Below are positions 35,788-45,724 of a stretch of DNA of 64,000 nt, piece after piece. Location: the NCBI RefSeq assembly GCF_001039355.2, contig NW_019775547.1:41085-105084 (forward strand), in the 5' to 3' direction. The translations under genes were made by a program, and so were the position numbers. Below the pieces are notes generated by a model, which did not search any database, was not told where the DNA came from, and saw nothing but the letters and a program-made list of their open reading frames with translations. The DNA is from Lingula anatina (Eukaryota > Brachiopoda > Lingulata > Lingulida > Lingulidae). How positions within the stretch are numbered: the first letter of the stretch is position 1; every line of letters begins with the position of its first letter.

Positions 35788-36477
35788 CAGTCGACAGTCA
35801 CCCTGAGCTTCAGAGATAACTTGACACTAACCTCTTCACTGTAGCCTATATTCATCGTGTCAAGTTACCTCTGACGAAAATAGTTTGACCTAGTTTATAT
35901 AAGCCAATCGAATCCAAGTTTCCAAAATTTTCACCAAAGTTTGGTGAAAACGCTGATTGGTTGACCGTCAATCGGTAATCCTCGGCTGATTCCGCAAGCT
36001 CCATACTAACAACAAAGTTATTGTCGAGTGCGGAGACATCCGAGTAGTTCCGAGTGCATAACCGTACACAAAGAAAGCATGGCGTCTCCTACGAGTGACT
36101 ACGTAAAATAATGTGTTAAGTTATCTCTTGATTCTTTGCAAAATATGAGTATATCGGTTTTGAAATCAGAGCAGTTTGAGGCCCTGCATCATTAACTATA
36201 TTGAGGGATGATGTATTTTGCGTGCTGCCCACAGGTTACGGCAAGTCCCTGATATTCGGCCTTATCTTTGATTGGTCCGGATTTGAACAAAGCGCGCTTT
36301 GACTCGTTCGCGTTCATTGGCTAGATCGTTCAATGAGTCATTGAGTGCGGGCTTTAAATTTGATTGGCGGGCGGCGGAGGCAATCGAATGTGGTCAGAGG
36401 TAACTTGACACGATGAAGATAGGCTATAGTGAAGAGGTTAGTGTCAAGTTATCTCTGAAGCTAAGGGTGTCGACAGT
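35788..36477. mobile_element. Nested inverted-repeat element carrying a helicase-like fragment
   Basis: Arms of about 85 bases are nearly perfect inverted copies: CTTCAGAGATAACTTGACAC at 35809 onward and GTGTCAAGTTATCTCTGAAG at 36441-36460, both continuing through TAACCTCTTCACT and ATCGTGTCAAGTTACCTCTG. The inner 500 bases include a broken helicase-like reading frame. Its position inside the 34795-36650 element makes it the younger insertion. Confidence 0.85.
36079..36290 (+). pseudogene. RecQ-like helicase N-terminal fragment inside the nested element
   Basis: Two frames joined by a shift read LKSEQFEALHH (near 36160) and then RDDVFCVLPTGYGKSLIF (36195-36260). This matches the Q-motif-like LKxEQ start and the Walker A motif LPTGYGKS of RecQ-family helicases. 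A Met at 36079 begins the first frame, but a stop follows ten codons later. Helicase motifs II-VI are missing. The piece is probably a remnant of a captured gene or of a larger parent transposon. Confidence 0.6.
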
Positions 36478-36659
36478 GCACTAATCATTCCTGGCGAATT
36501 CAAGCGCATTCTGAGTATTCCAACGGTACCCTTACAATAATTAAGGTCAATTTGAATTTTTTTCCCGAATGTGGTGCGAATTTTAAAAATTCTTCGTTCA
36601 GACTCATTCTTCATGATTCCTGCTGATTCCTAATAAGTGTGACGGGGGTATTAGGACAT

Positions 36660-37430
36660 CCAAGATAACTCTTCGTAATCTTACAATGATCTCAACAAAT
36701 ACTCAAATACCTGGGTCTCATAAAGAGGACTAAACATAAAGGTAAACTTTAACTGACTGACGCTATAAAGGACTAGCTTTACCTCAAGATGACCACAAGT
36801 TACATAAAATATTGTCCTTATTTCGGGTACATCAACACCTTTGACTACATGTGCAACATCAATTATTACGAATGCACAAGAGTAGCAGCAAGCGAAATTT
36901 TACAATTTTGGAAGCCAGAGCGCCAAATTCCACCACAGAAGAAATGTTTTGAATAGACAAGTGAATTTAATTTATTTAATTTATTTTGAATAACCTTGGT
37001 AGATTATACCGTAGGTTGAAACTTCAGTGTATCCCCCCCCAAAAAAAAAAAAAACAAAAAAAAACCTATGATAATTGTTTTCATCATGTCTGAGAAGAAG
37101 CCCAAAACACACTTCAATATAAAAAATGAGACTGTAAGGGGTGATTTATCTCTTTTTACATGGTCACAAAGCACTAACTTCTAGTCAAAATAACAGAATG
37201 TTCTAGACTGCATGCTCTTAATACACAACGTGTGATTTCAGACTTTGAACTAGCCACTCGACTGCCCTCAGGTTGATCCCAGCCTACCTCCCTCCCACAG
37301 CTGTCCTCCTATATGCCAGACCCTTCTACCTCCGCTGTAATGAACTAATTTCTAAATAACTCTTTAAGTATTTATCATTATAAAACAATTTTCTTTCCTT
37401 TTCTCCATCATCAACAGAAAAAAAATAAAT
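36660..37430. other. AT-rich sequence without recognised features
   Basis: Contains a C9/A14 homopolymer junction at about 37027-37055; no gene seen. Confidence 0.45.
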
Positions 37431-37434
37431 AAAA

Positions 37435-38340
37435 AAGTGAAGCTTTTTGATATCCTGATCAGGCCAACTCTAATGTATGATTGTGAAATTTGGGATCCAT
37501 CTCTCCTTTCCAAAAATATGAATTCCCCCATTTATAAACAGCCTTTTGGAATAGTATACAGTTCATTTGCAAATTGATACTGAGAGTAAGCCGGAATTCT
37601 AGACCATGTGATGTCGCTGAAAAGGCAGAACTAGGTGTAATGGACCTTTTCATATACATATGGAATGAATGTCCAAAACTTATATAATTTTCTATGCTTA
37701 ATTCAAACGTGGGCTCGAGATAGGACATTACCTTTTAGACTTACTTAGTGGATAACGCAATCTAAAGATTCCACGGTTCGTGTCACGTAAGGTCACGCAA
37801 AGAAAACCCAAGTCTACATAATGACCAGTTAAACGATTTATTCTTCGACGCTCGGTAGCTATCCATATCCAACATTTAACTCGTCTGCTCCGTACTCCGT
37901 AGCTCTCAGTCTCAATCTTCGCTGTCTCGCTGTCCCCCTCTTCATGTCTCCCTTCTCCCTCTCAAGGTATCGCTTATATACTTATCTTTTATCTACATGT
38001 ATGGTCGATGGCGCAAACTTTAACTACCTATAATTGTATAATTTATTTCTTTACCTCGGCGTTATACAAAGAGGCCGCCACATTACTTGAGAACTACTGG
38101 ACCACGTTACATCATAAGATATCTATGTCGGACACGACATAGGGATACTGGGAGTAATTCGGAATTCTAGACCATGTAATGTCGCTGCAAAGGCAGAAAT
38201 AGGGATGCTGGGAGGATCCACAATATGATTATCGAAATATTAGTGAAAGAAATATACTTAAATAATACGAGGGAACCGTCAAATAGCTGGCCTCAATTTA
38301 TAAAAGAAACTGTCAGCATTTAAAAACCCGGGTTAGTATA
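37435..38340 (+). mobile_element. Old LINE remnant, rearranged
   Basis: KLFDILIRPTLMYDCEIWDP near 37440 is the typical LINE reverse-transcriptase downstream segment. Further LINE-like phrases follow near 37660 and near 38220-38320 (IIEILVKEIYLNN..WPQFIKET). A 60-base stretch with GGAATTCTAGACCATGT occurs twice (about 37590 and 38160), bracketing some 500 bases of unrelated sequence, so something inserted or was duplicated here. Stops are frequent. Confidence 0.6.
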
Positions 38341-38351
38341 GACAAAATTGC

Positions 38352-39222
38352 CAGAAAAACACACCTAGAAATTTAGGTGTGTTTTTTTATTCAGCTGGGA
38401 TCTTTGACAAGCATATAGACAATGTTTGTAAGTCGGCATCTTTTTCACCGTGGAGAATAGGGAAGATTCGGAATTTACTAAATATAGAAACAACTACAAA
38501 ATTAGTTCATGCTTTTATTACATCAAAATTAGATTATTGCAACAGTATTCTTTTTGGGGTGAGTGACAGCAAATTGAAAAAAATCCAATTGATTCAAAAT
38601 TCAGCGGCCAGATTAGTTAAAAAGATAAGGAACCAGAGCTTGGATCATATCACTCCAGTGTTAAAGGAATTGCATTGGCTGCCAATCAAACAAAGAATTT
38701 TATTCAAAGTGTTGTGCATAATTTTTAGAGCTTTTAAAGAAAACACACCTGGTTATATTGCACATCTTATTCAGTCATCTGAACCACGCAGGTTAACAAG
38801 AAACTCTTTTGAAAACAATTTTATACTCAATCACTGTGAAATAGACAGAAAATGCAACAAATTCTATGGAGACCGGGCTTTTACTGTTTATGCTCCAAAA
38901 TTGTGGAACAAATTGCCTTTTAGTATCAGAGCTGAAAGTGACTATAATACTTTTAAAGCCTGTCTTAAAACTCATCTTTTTAAAGAATTTTATGGTTAGT
39001 GTTCCTTTAAACCTTTTAGTTGTTTATCATTTATTAAGAGTGAGCTTGGGTTAATTTTAGTAGTATTTTAAAGTTATATCAATAAATTTTCTCTGCTTTC
39101 TTTAATTAATTAATTTTATCAGTAAATGTTAAAGTATTTTAGTATTGTTATTTTTAGACTTTTTAATTATTTGTAAAGTGCATTGAAATGTAAAAAATGG
39201 AATGCGCTATATAAGAAATAAA

Positions 39223-39254
<32 letters not shown>
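38352..39254 (+). mobile_element. CR1-like LINE 3' fragment
   Basis: 5'-truncated, little-decayed copy holding one long open frame (38379-38999) and a 3' tail ending GCGCTATATAAGAAATAAAT followed by (TTA)n. The tail form and protein content are those of CR1/L2-type non-LTR retrotransposons. It appears to have landed within the older LINE remnant, whose later part is recognisable after it. Confidence 0.85.
38379..38999 (+). CDS. CR1-like LINE ORF2 C-terminal fragment
   Basis: 206 codons without a stop. The segment is the region downstream of the catalytic palm of a LINE reverse transcriptase: LDYCNSILFG, IQLIQNSAARLV and DHITPVLKELHWLPIKQRI are hallmark phrases of CR1/L2/Rex-like elements, and the C-terminus (APKLWNKLPFSIR.. 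FKACLKTHLFKEFY) is the usual end. The catalytic YADD box and the endonuclease domain are absent, so the product is not functional. The first Met is incidental to the truncation point. Confidence 0.85.
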   Translation: MFFYSAGIFDKHIDNVCKSASFSPWRIGKIRNLLNIETTTKLVHAFITSKLDYCNSILFGVSDSKLKKIQLIQNSAARLVKKIRNQSLDHITPVLKELHWLPIKQRILFKVLCIIFRAFKENTPGYIAHLIQSSEPRRLTRNSFENNFILNHCEIDRKCNKFYGDRAFTVYAPKLWNKLPFSIRAESDYNTFKACLKTHLFKEFYG

Positions 39255-39317
39255 GAAAATGCAAATGATGTTATACAAGCTTTCAAAATTCTACTTAGAT
39301 TTTTCAATAATAAAATA

Positions 39318-39360
<43 letters not shown>

Positions 39361-39810
39361 TTAAAAAAAATAATAATAAAACAGCTCCAACACCTCCGTC
39401 CGGAAGAACATGTCAACTGTGAAAGGGGGATAGAAAAAGAAGTCCATTTTCTTGTTAAATGTCAATATTATAATAACTTGAGTGAGGAAATACTAAATGG
39501 TATCCCCATAGATCAGTAAATAATATTCATAAGGTGGGTGACATCCCAACACATATTTTACCTAATGCTACGGCAATAGCTCAATTTCTAAGGATGGTTT
39601 TTAAAGGAAGGAAAACAATGATTTACAGACTGCCACAGAGTCGATTGTGCACCCAAATTCATGTTACATTATTCATCAGAAGGTTAGCAAAGTTTCTCTT
39701 CTGAAATTCCCATGTATGTACGTATTAGAATTACTATTGTTTCAGTGTATTCCGTGTATCCAACTTAGTTCTAAACTTATATTTATTCTGCGCTAGAAGC
39801 AATAAAGAAT
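39255..39810 (+). mobile_element. Continuation of the old LINE remnant plus microsatellites
   Basis: After an (AAT)n block at about 39316-39380, one frame reads RPEEHVNCERGIEKEVHFLVKC, similar in layout to the Cys/His segment of the LINE at 19735-20782. The end near 39790 has AATAAAGAATAATGAT. Confidence 0.5.
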
Positions 39811-41075
39811 AATGATAATTAAGTTTGCTTAAAAAAGACACAGTGGTACACAGAGGTAGCAAGAGCTATCAAATTACACTGGATTAACTATTTGTAAAGT
39901 ATCATGTCGTACTTTTTTAGTTTCAGTTGGTGTACATAAATTCACATGATCTAGCTGTTAATGGGTAAACCAAAACTTACCAGTCATAGAGAGTCTTGAA
40001 AATCAATGATTTTTGTTGAAGTCACCTCGATCGCTTACTCCTCATCAACATTTGTTTTGCTGGTCAACTGCTATGTTTTTTTTTGCAGTACGCAGTCATA
40101 TCATCTAATTCAAAGGAGTTATGTCAGGTTGGAGCTCTCAAAGTTTCTCCCATGCTGTCATTTACTATTTTCACAGAAAAAAGAACGACCTCAACTCAGA
40201 AGTGGTTGGGTGTAGTTTTTAATTATTGTTTTAAGCAATCTGATCCAAACGCAATCAATCGTTTAATGTAAGAATACAGATTTTCTGACCGGCTTCACAC
40301 ATTATTATAACACTGTATATACTGGTCCTATGACACAAAAGTGACTATTTACGTCTTTATTTGCAAGGTTTATTAAAGAAACCATAGATGACGCACGAAG
40401 TAATAAAATTTACACAAAATAAACCAGAAGCATTTTAGGTAACGTTTTGTCCTTACATATACACTCGTAAAACAAAAACGACGCTTTACAAGTGTTTTTA
40501 GATTCGGTTGTTTACATTGCCCCGGCAAACTTATTATTCTTCTGCACAAAACATGCAATGCGTTCTTATGGTGGTATTCTTTTCACATGGATGTAACGTA
40601 AAGAGCATAAGATGTTTGAATTAGTCCGCTGCGCTGTGGGGCTTCATCGGAGCTATGGTCTAGGGAGTCATTTACTGGGGCATTGAAATAGCTTTTGACC
40701 TAGGCATATGAGTCGACCCCCCCAGCCATACAAAAATAAAGGTCCTCTTTGTAACCAATTCAATAGTATTTCTTCTTTTCAACAGCTCCGCCTGGTTAAC
40801 CTGGATCGTATTATGAGAATTAGACATTGTGGCTTGTGACAGAAAAGTCTAGAAAAAAGCTTAAGTTTGAATGAATTTAACTTGGTCAATTAACATTATA
40901 TTAACATTAATATTAACTGGACGTCATTTATATGACATTGGCATTCAAAGAGAGCGAGCGGAGATTAAACATTTTAAACATTGTCGAAACAGAACAAACA
41001 AATTCCGAAAAAAAGTAGTTTTGTTTTTACTGTTTCTCAATTTGAAAGTATAAGTCACGTGTTATCCACGCACTT
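39811..41075. other. Sequence without recognised features
   Basis: Short open stretches only; no supported gene. Confidence 0.4.
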
Positions 41076-41079
41076 TTGG

Positions 41080-41930
41080 GACAAAAGTCGGGGATCATTT
41101 TATCCCGCCCGCCCGTGCGTCTGTGCGTTAGTAATTTCCACTATCTTCTCCTAGTTTAAAAGTTGAAACTTCGATGATTGGTATAGTCGTTTCATCGGGG
41201 ATAAGCATAGGTATGTAGGCATTTTAGTGCAACAGGGGGTTGGGCTGTCCTGTGAAGGGGGTTGACTCTAAATCCTTTTCACATTGTAATTTTCGCTAAC
41301 TCCTCCTTGACCATAGGAGTTAGGATGTTTTGGGATTGGTAGACATACCATCAGGGCTGTGCGTGGGCGGTTGATTCTATTATTTTTCGCACATTGCATT
41401 TTCTGCTACCTCCTCATAGACCATTAGAATTAAAAAGTTGTACTTTAGAGTTTGATAGACCTTTCACTTGGGATGTGTATGAGTACTTCAGAATTTTAGT
41501 ACAGCAGGTGGTGGGGCTTTGCTTGGGGGTGGTTATTTCTAAATTCTTTTCGCAGCATAATCTTTGACAACTCTTCCTAGATCATAAGAATAAAAAATGT
41601 GAAAAAAAATTGGTGATTGGCAGACCGATTCATTCTTATGTACATGTGTACTTCAAAATTTAAGTGCCCCTTCGGGTTGGGCTGTCCCTAGGGCGGATGA
41701 TTGTAATTTTTGTACATTGTAATGGGTTTTGATTTCTCCTATCTCCTTCTAGACCATAAGAATGAGGAAGTAATAGACCAATCATCATCATTGCATCTTT
41801 GTGTAGGGTTGTCCCGTAGATGAATGATAAAATTTATTCTATATTGTAAATACAGCTACTAACTCCCGCTTGACCAAAAGAGTGAGGAAGATTAAAACTT
41901 TTGAGAATTATAGGCCTATCATCACTCTAC
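41080..41930. repeat. Degenerate tandem array, unit about 110-170 bp, about 6 copies
   Basis: Copies are marked by AACTCCTCCTTGACCATAGG-like segments at about 41146, 41301, 41411, 41571, 41741 and 41861. Each is generally followed by ATTGGTAGAC, a TTCAGAATTTTAGTACAGCA-like stretch and GGTTGGGCTGTCC. Unit length varies by internal deletion. A GCCCGCCCGTGCGTCTGTGC segment precedes the array. Confidence 0.75.
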
Positions 41931-42202
41931 GTTACACCCCACTGAATTTTGAAAAAAAAATCAAATTTGATCAAAGAGTGGCCACAATGTTTATCTATTT
42001 AATCCAATAATATAACCGTATAGTACGATATGTAGGCTTTATACTTATATAATATCCTACTGGAATCGTTTTCGATTATATAAAATGAGCTTACGTTCGT
42101 CGAAATGGCACAGAGCAGTGAGATTTGGGACTATGTGGCAAATTTAAGATAAGTGTTGACATCTTTTTCAATCAGTATTGTAATTGCTATGTATAAACAG
42201 AA

Positions 42203-42610
42203 ATGCAAACAAAATATAATTTCACATTTTCTTCCACACCTTCATACACACGCACATTGTACGATACCGGATATACAATTTCAGTGACCCTTGCCCAGCT
42301 CTTGGCTAATTTCGGTGTCACCCCCACCACGAACATTTTGGGTGGTGTGGAGCAGACCAACCTGACCTCTCTCATGGCCTGCGCCGCTGCCTGCAACTCC
42401 AACCCCGCATGTTTCGGATTTGACTTCAACGCCGCGACCAACGGGTGCTACTTCTTCTACGGGATGACCGTGTGCGGAACCTTGTGTTCTGCGGCAGAAC
42501 CACCACCAGCCCCTCTACTACGACCGCCCCGATCGTCACCTTCCCATTCTTTACAATTCCGAACATTTTATTCCTCAACACTCCAGCAACATCATTTCAA
42601 ACGTATGTAA
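42203..42610 (+). CDS. Isolated exon or gene fragment with a PAN/apple-like cysteine domain
   Basis: Open frame containing LAQLLANFGVTPTTNILGG and LMACAAACNSNPACFGFDF, then NGCYFFYGMTVCGTLC. The spacing of CxxxC, CxxF and later cysteines is that of a PAN/apple-like secreted adhesion domain. From about 42490 the frame turns into a proline/arginine string, while the +1 frame there reads TTTSPSTTTAPIVTF, a mucin-like linker common in such proteins. This suggests a single-base indel or sequencing error near 42480-42500. A donor GTAAGT at 42608 could end the exon. No signal peptide, start context or partner exon is visible, so a complete gene is not claimed. Confidence 0.5.
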   Translation: MQTKYNFTFSSTPSYTRTLYDTGYTISVTLAQLLANFGVTPTTNILGGVEQTNLTSLMACAAACNSNPACFGFDFNAATNGCYFFYGMTVCGTLCSAAEPPPAPLLRPPRSSPSHSLQFRTFYSSTLQQHHFKRM

Positions 42611-42652
42611 GTATGTGCATATATTTGGTGACAATTCCACACACTCGACAAC

Positions 42653-42699
<47 letters not shown>

Positions 42700-42706
42700 A
42701 ACACAC
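42653..42706. repeat. (CA)n microsatellite
   Basis: CA dinucleotide run just downstream of the PAN-like exon. Confidence 0.95.
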
Positions 42707-42729
42707 GTTTACTGCAGGGGGGGTGACAT

Positions 42730-43600
42730 TTTTAGAGACAAAAACAGTTTTCTGTAATATATAAGACACAAGGGAGGTATCATATTTGGTTTATTTGTCT
42801 TGTTCCTTTTTTGGGGAATTACGTTAAGGACTCGAGAGAGGGGGAAACTGTGGGGAGCAGGGAAAATAACCACCACTAACCCGGTTTCACCCTTGTCTAG
42901 GTAATCTTTTAGCCAATAATCTTAACACTGCTACTGCGGGATAATGTGTACTGCATGAGCTGAGTAGAGGAGAGATATATTAATATTGGTTATGTTTTTT
43001 ATGATTATAGAGTATTGTAAATCGTGAGCCATAACCTAGAATCACGATTACTTACTTGAGCTTCACACTGCAATGGTATTCCTGTCGTGTAGACTGTTTA
43101 CCTTTTTTATTTGATATCATTTGTTCTGTGATTTAAACGATTTAGAATATCTGCGGTCAGAATTACTTGCATACTTCAATTATCTGACAAACTAACGTTT
43201 TTTTTTCGTGTGAAGTGCTGTTGAGGCAACTCAAACTCGACTGTTTAACTTTCTTGCAGCACCATGACGAGTGAAGTATGAAGAAAAAAAATGAAATTGG
43301 AGCTAGGGGTGAGGATACAGATAGTTTTGGTGAGAGGAAAGTATTAAATCTTAGCCTTTTCGATGTGCTTCGTGGATATCCGTGAAGTTTACGAGTCAGA
43401 TACAAATGTAAGCTAGAGAAGACAATAATCTAGTCAACCGTATGATTTTTACATGTAACTATGTGTACAACATTGACCTTCATGGTTTCCATTACAAAGG
43501 TCACCAGGACCGGCCTGGACCACAGCCCCGTTAATATTTGTTTTATCATCTTCTTTTCTCTTACTATTATAAAATATTATTAAAATATGTTTATTGTGCT
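42730..43600. other. Sequence without recognised features
   Basis: No gene or repeat supported. Confidence 0.4.
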
Positions 43601-43605
43601 TTAAA

Positions 43606-44545
43606 GGCAGGGTTAGTTTTAGTCTCTATTGCATCCCCCAAAGCAGTGAAATAACTAGATGGACATCTAATCAATTGATAATGTGATCTGAGAGTGTCTG
43701 TAAATTTCTTCCAATTTTGGACTGTTTAACTGTTTAAGTTTAAACATTTTTGTTAAGTTAAACAGGAGGGATGTATAACTTTTCCATCAACATTTGGCTG
43801 AAATTTCAGTTGAGCTTGTCACATGGAAATTGCATAAATGAGTTCAGACAGGCGACAAAGAGAAAAACAAAAAACATGTAACTGTATACAATAAAATTTG
43901 CCTTTTCTAATACGTATAATAGATTTCACTAAAATAACAAACAGCTTATCCAAACCATTACACTACTTCCAATTTTGAAGATTTCAATTTACTTTAGTTG
44001 CCAAAATCTTAGTCACACTGACCAATAATAAATTTGTTTTCTTCGAATGATTCCAGCCATTTCAAAATATAAGATGAAACGACTCACCTCTTTCAGGCAT
44101 CACTATTTACGTCTTACTTTTAAACATCTAGCGTGCAGCAGTATTTCGATTACAAAAGACAGTATACATTCATTCATAATAACTGACCTTATTGTCAATG
44201 TTTATGCTCTGAAAGTGAAATAAAGATGCACGTTTGGATTTATACATACAATCTAATTCTGTTTCAGTTTATACTATGACATGTATGTCGATATATCTAT
44301 CTAAGTACCTCTAATGTCAGAATAATATGCTGCAATGCACAACTGAACTTTTACATAAACATCTCATTGTGCATCAATTAAAATATAAACACATACTTTT
44401 ATCCAAATTAGTTGTAATAGTGCGCATAAAATGAGGAAAATGTGACTACGTACTTTCCAATTTTATACATCTGGTTGTTTTCCGGCTGATAATACATGTG
44501 AGTATCTGTTTACAAGTTGATAGTCTGTTCACAAAGTCAACATGA
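43606..44545 (+). repeat. Dispersed repeat, copy 2
   Basis: Direct-orientation partner of 6323-7275, sharing the same ordered landmarks. This copy is immediately followed by the hairpin-rich element at 44562. Confidence 0.75.
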
Positions 44546-44561
44546 AAGATGCCATGTCCGG

Positions 44562-44756
44562 TGTAACGTGACACAGAGTCCGTCGAAACATAGAGTCCGC
44601 GGACTCCCGCTTTCAGAAACCAGGGGTCCGTAGGACCCCTGGTTTCTGAAACAGGGAGTCCTCATTAAAATATAGGGTCCCTCTAGTGTGACAGAGAGTC
44701 CGTGTAATATAGGGTCCCCCGGACTCTCTATTACACGGACTTTCTGTCACGTTACA
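44562..44756. mobile_element. 195-bp nested-hairpin (foldback) element
   Basis: Begins TGTAACGTGACAC and ends GTCACGTTACA, with inverted similarity extending about 40 bases inward (AGAGTCCG motifs). Inside, 44611-44629 and 44633-44651 are perfect 19-base inverted repeats around a GTA loop (TTTCAGAAACCAGGGGTCC and its complement). A further inverted pair around AGTCCGTGTAATA lies near 44687-44742. Nearly the whole unit is built of AGAGTCC and GGGTCC words in both orientations. Confidence 0.8.
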
Positions 44757-44759
44757 ACT

Positions 44760-45630
44760 ATAGCAAAACTCAGAGTCCGTGCTTGTCCTCTAATTTAAAT
44801 ATTTATTAAGTGTTCATAAACATAGTCATCAATATTCATATTGTATTACTACTGAACACGAAAAGGCGTTGACAATAAGAGTCACGGTGTTTCGGGTTTT
44901 CGGCACAGCTTCCTTCGTGGTACAGTGGCAGAGATACAGGGTTGGAATAGAGGCTGTCCAGCAGCTGATATGAAAATGAAAATGGTGAGTAAGCAGGTTC
45001 GTATCACACAGAAGCCCCTTAAGTCTCAGGGCGTTTCTATAAACATATTTAACTAAAATTGATCCTTTTTATCGATATCCCAATGTTATTTTTAATTTTG
45101 TTATGATATTTAGTGAATACTTTTCGATGGGCAAGCTCATTTTACGCTTGGTGAATATTACTGCATTCACTAGATAAACCAACGTAAAAGCTAAACCCAC
45201 ATAAAGATATTCACCCGTGTTTTAATGGATACGCCATAGGGAATTTTAACTCTTCACACACGAGACCNCCCCCCTCGACGCGTGAGACACGGGCGCATCT
45301 CTTGCTTGATATCGATGTTCTGCCATTTGTACTGTCTACTATTTCTGCGCCACAATAAATCATCTAAAAAACCCAACCTTCACCGTCTCAAACGGCTTCC
45401 CAGGGTTTTTGTACGTCTCTGATAAAAATGGCTACAAGAGGGGTTTTAATCCTCTGGGCAAGAAATGTTTTTATTTACTTTTTACGTTATTCACTTATTC
45501 CAACATTAGACGAGTATATCGTAATCACGCTTGAAACAATTTTTCGGGTTTTGTAACGATTTGAATAAGGTAAAATAAGAGAGTCAGCAGGAGAAAAATT
45601 AGTTAGGAACATAAAGAAAGGCGCAAGCGA
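44760..45630. other. Sequence without recognised features; one N at 45267
   Basis: Non-coding in appearance. The N lies within a C-run. Confidence 0.4.

Positions 45631-45631
<1 letters not shown>

Positions 45632-45683
<52 letters not shown>
45632..45683. repeat. (GA)n microsatellite
   Basis: About 25 GA units just beyond the poly(A) signal of the minus-strand gene. Confidence 0.95.
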
Positions 45684-45686
<3 letters not shown>

Positions 45687-45724
45687 GAAAGGGGAGAGCA
45701 TAGTATACAAAGACACATTCACAG

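Larger units (their letters stand above)
34795..36650. mobile_element. Non-autonomous inverted-repeat DNA element of about 1.86 kb
   Basis: Ends are imperfect inverted repeats of about 50 bases: CCGCCACACTTATTTAGAAC near 34799 and the complement of CCCGTCACACTTATTAGGAA ending near 36646, both continuing into CAGCAGGAATCA. The interior is unusual, dominated by dispersed GAATG/GAATAT words rather than a coding frame. A separate element is inserted at 35788-36477. Confidence 0.75.
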
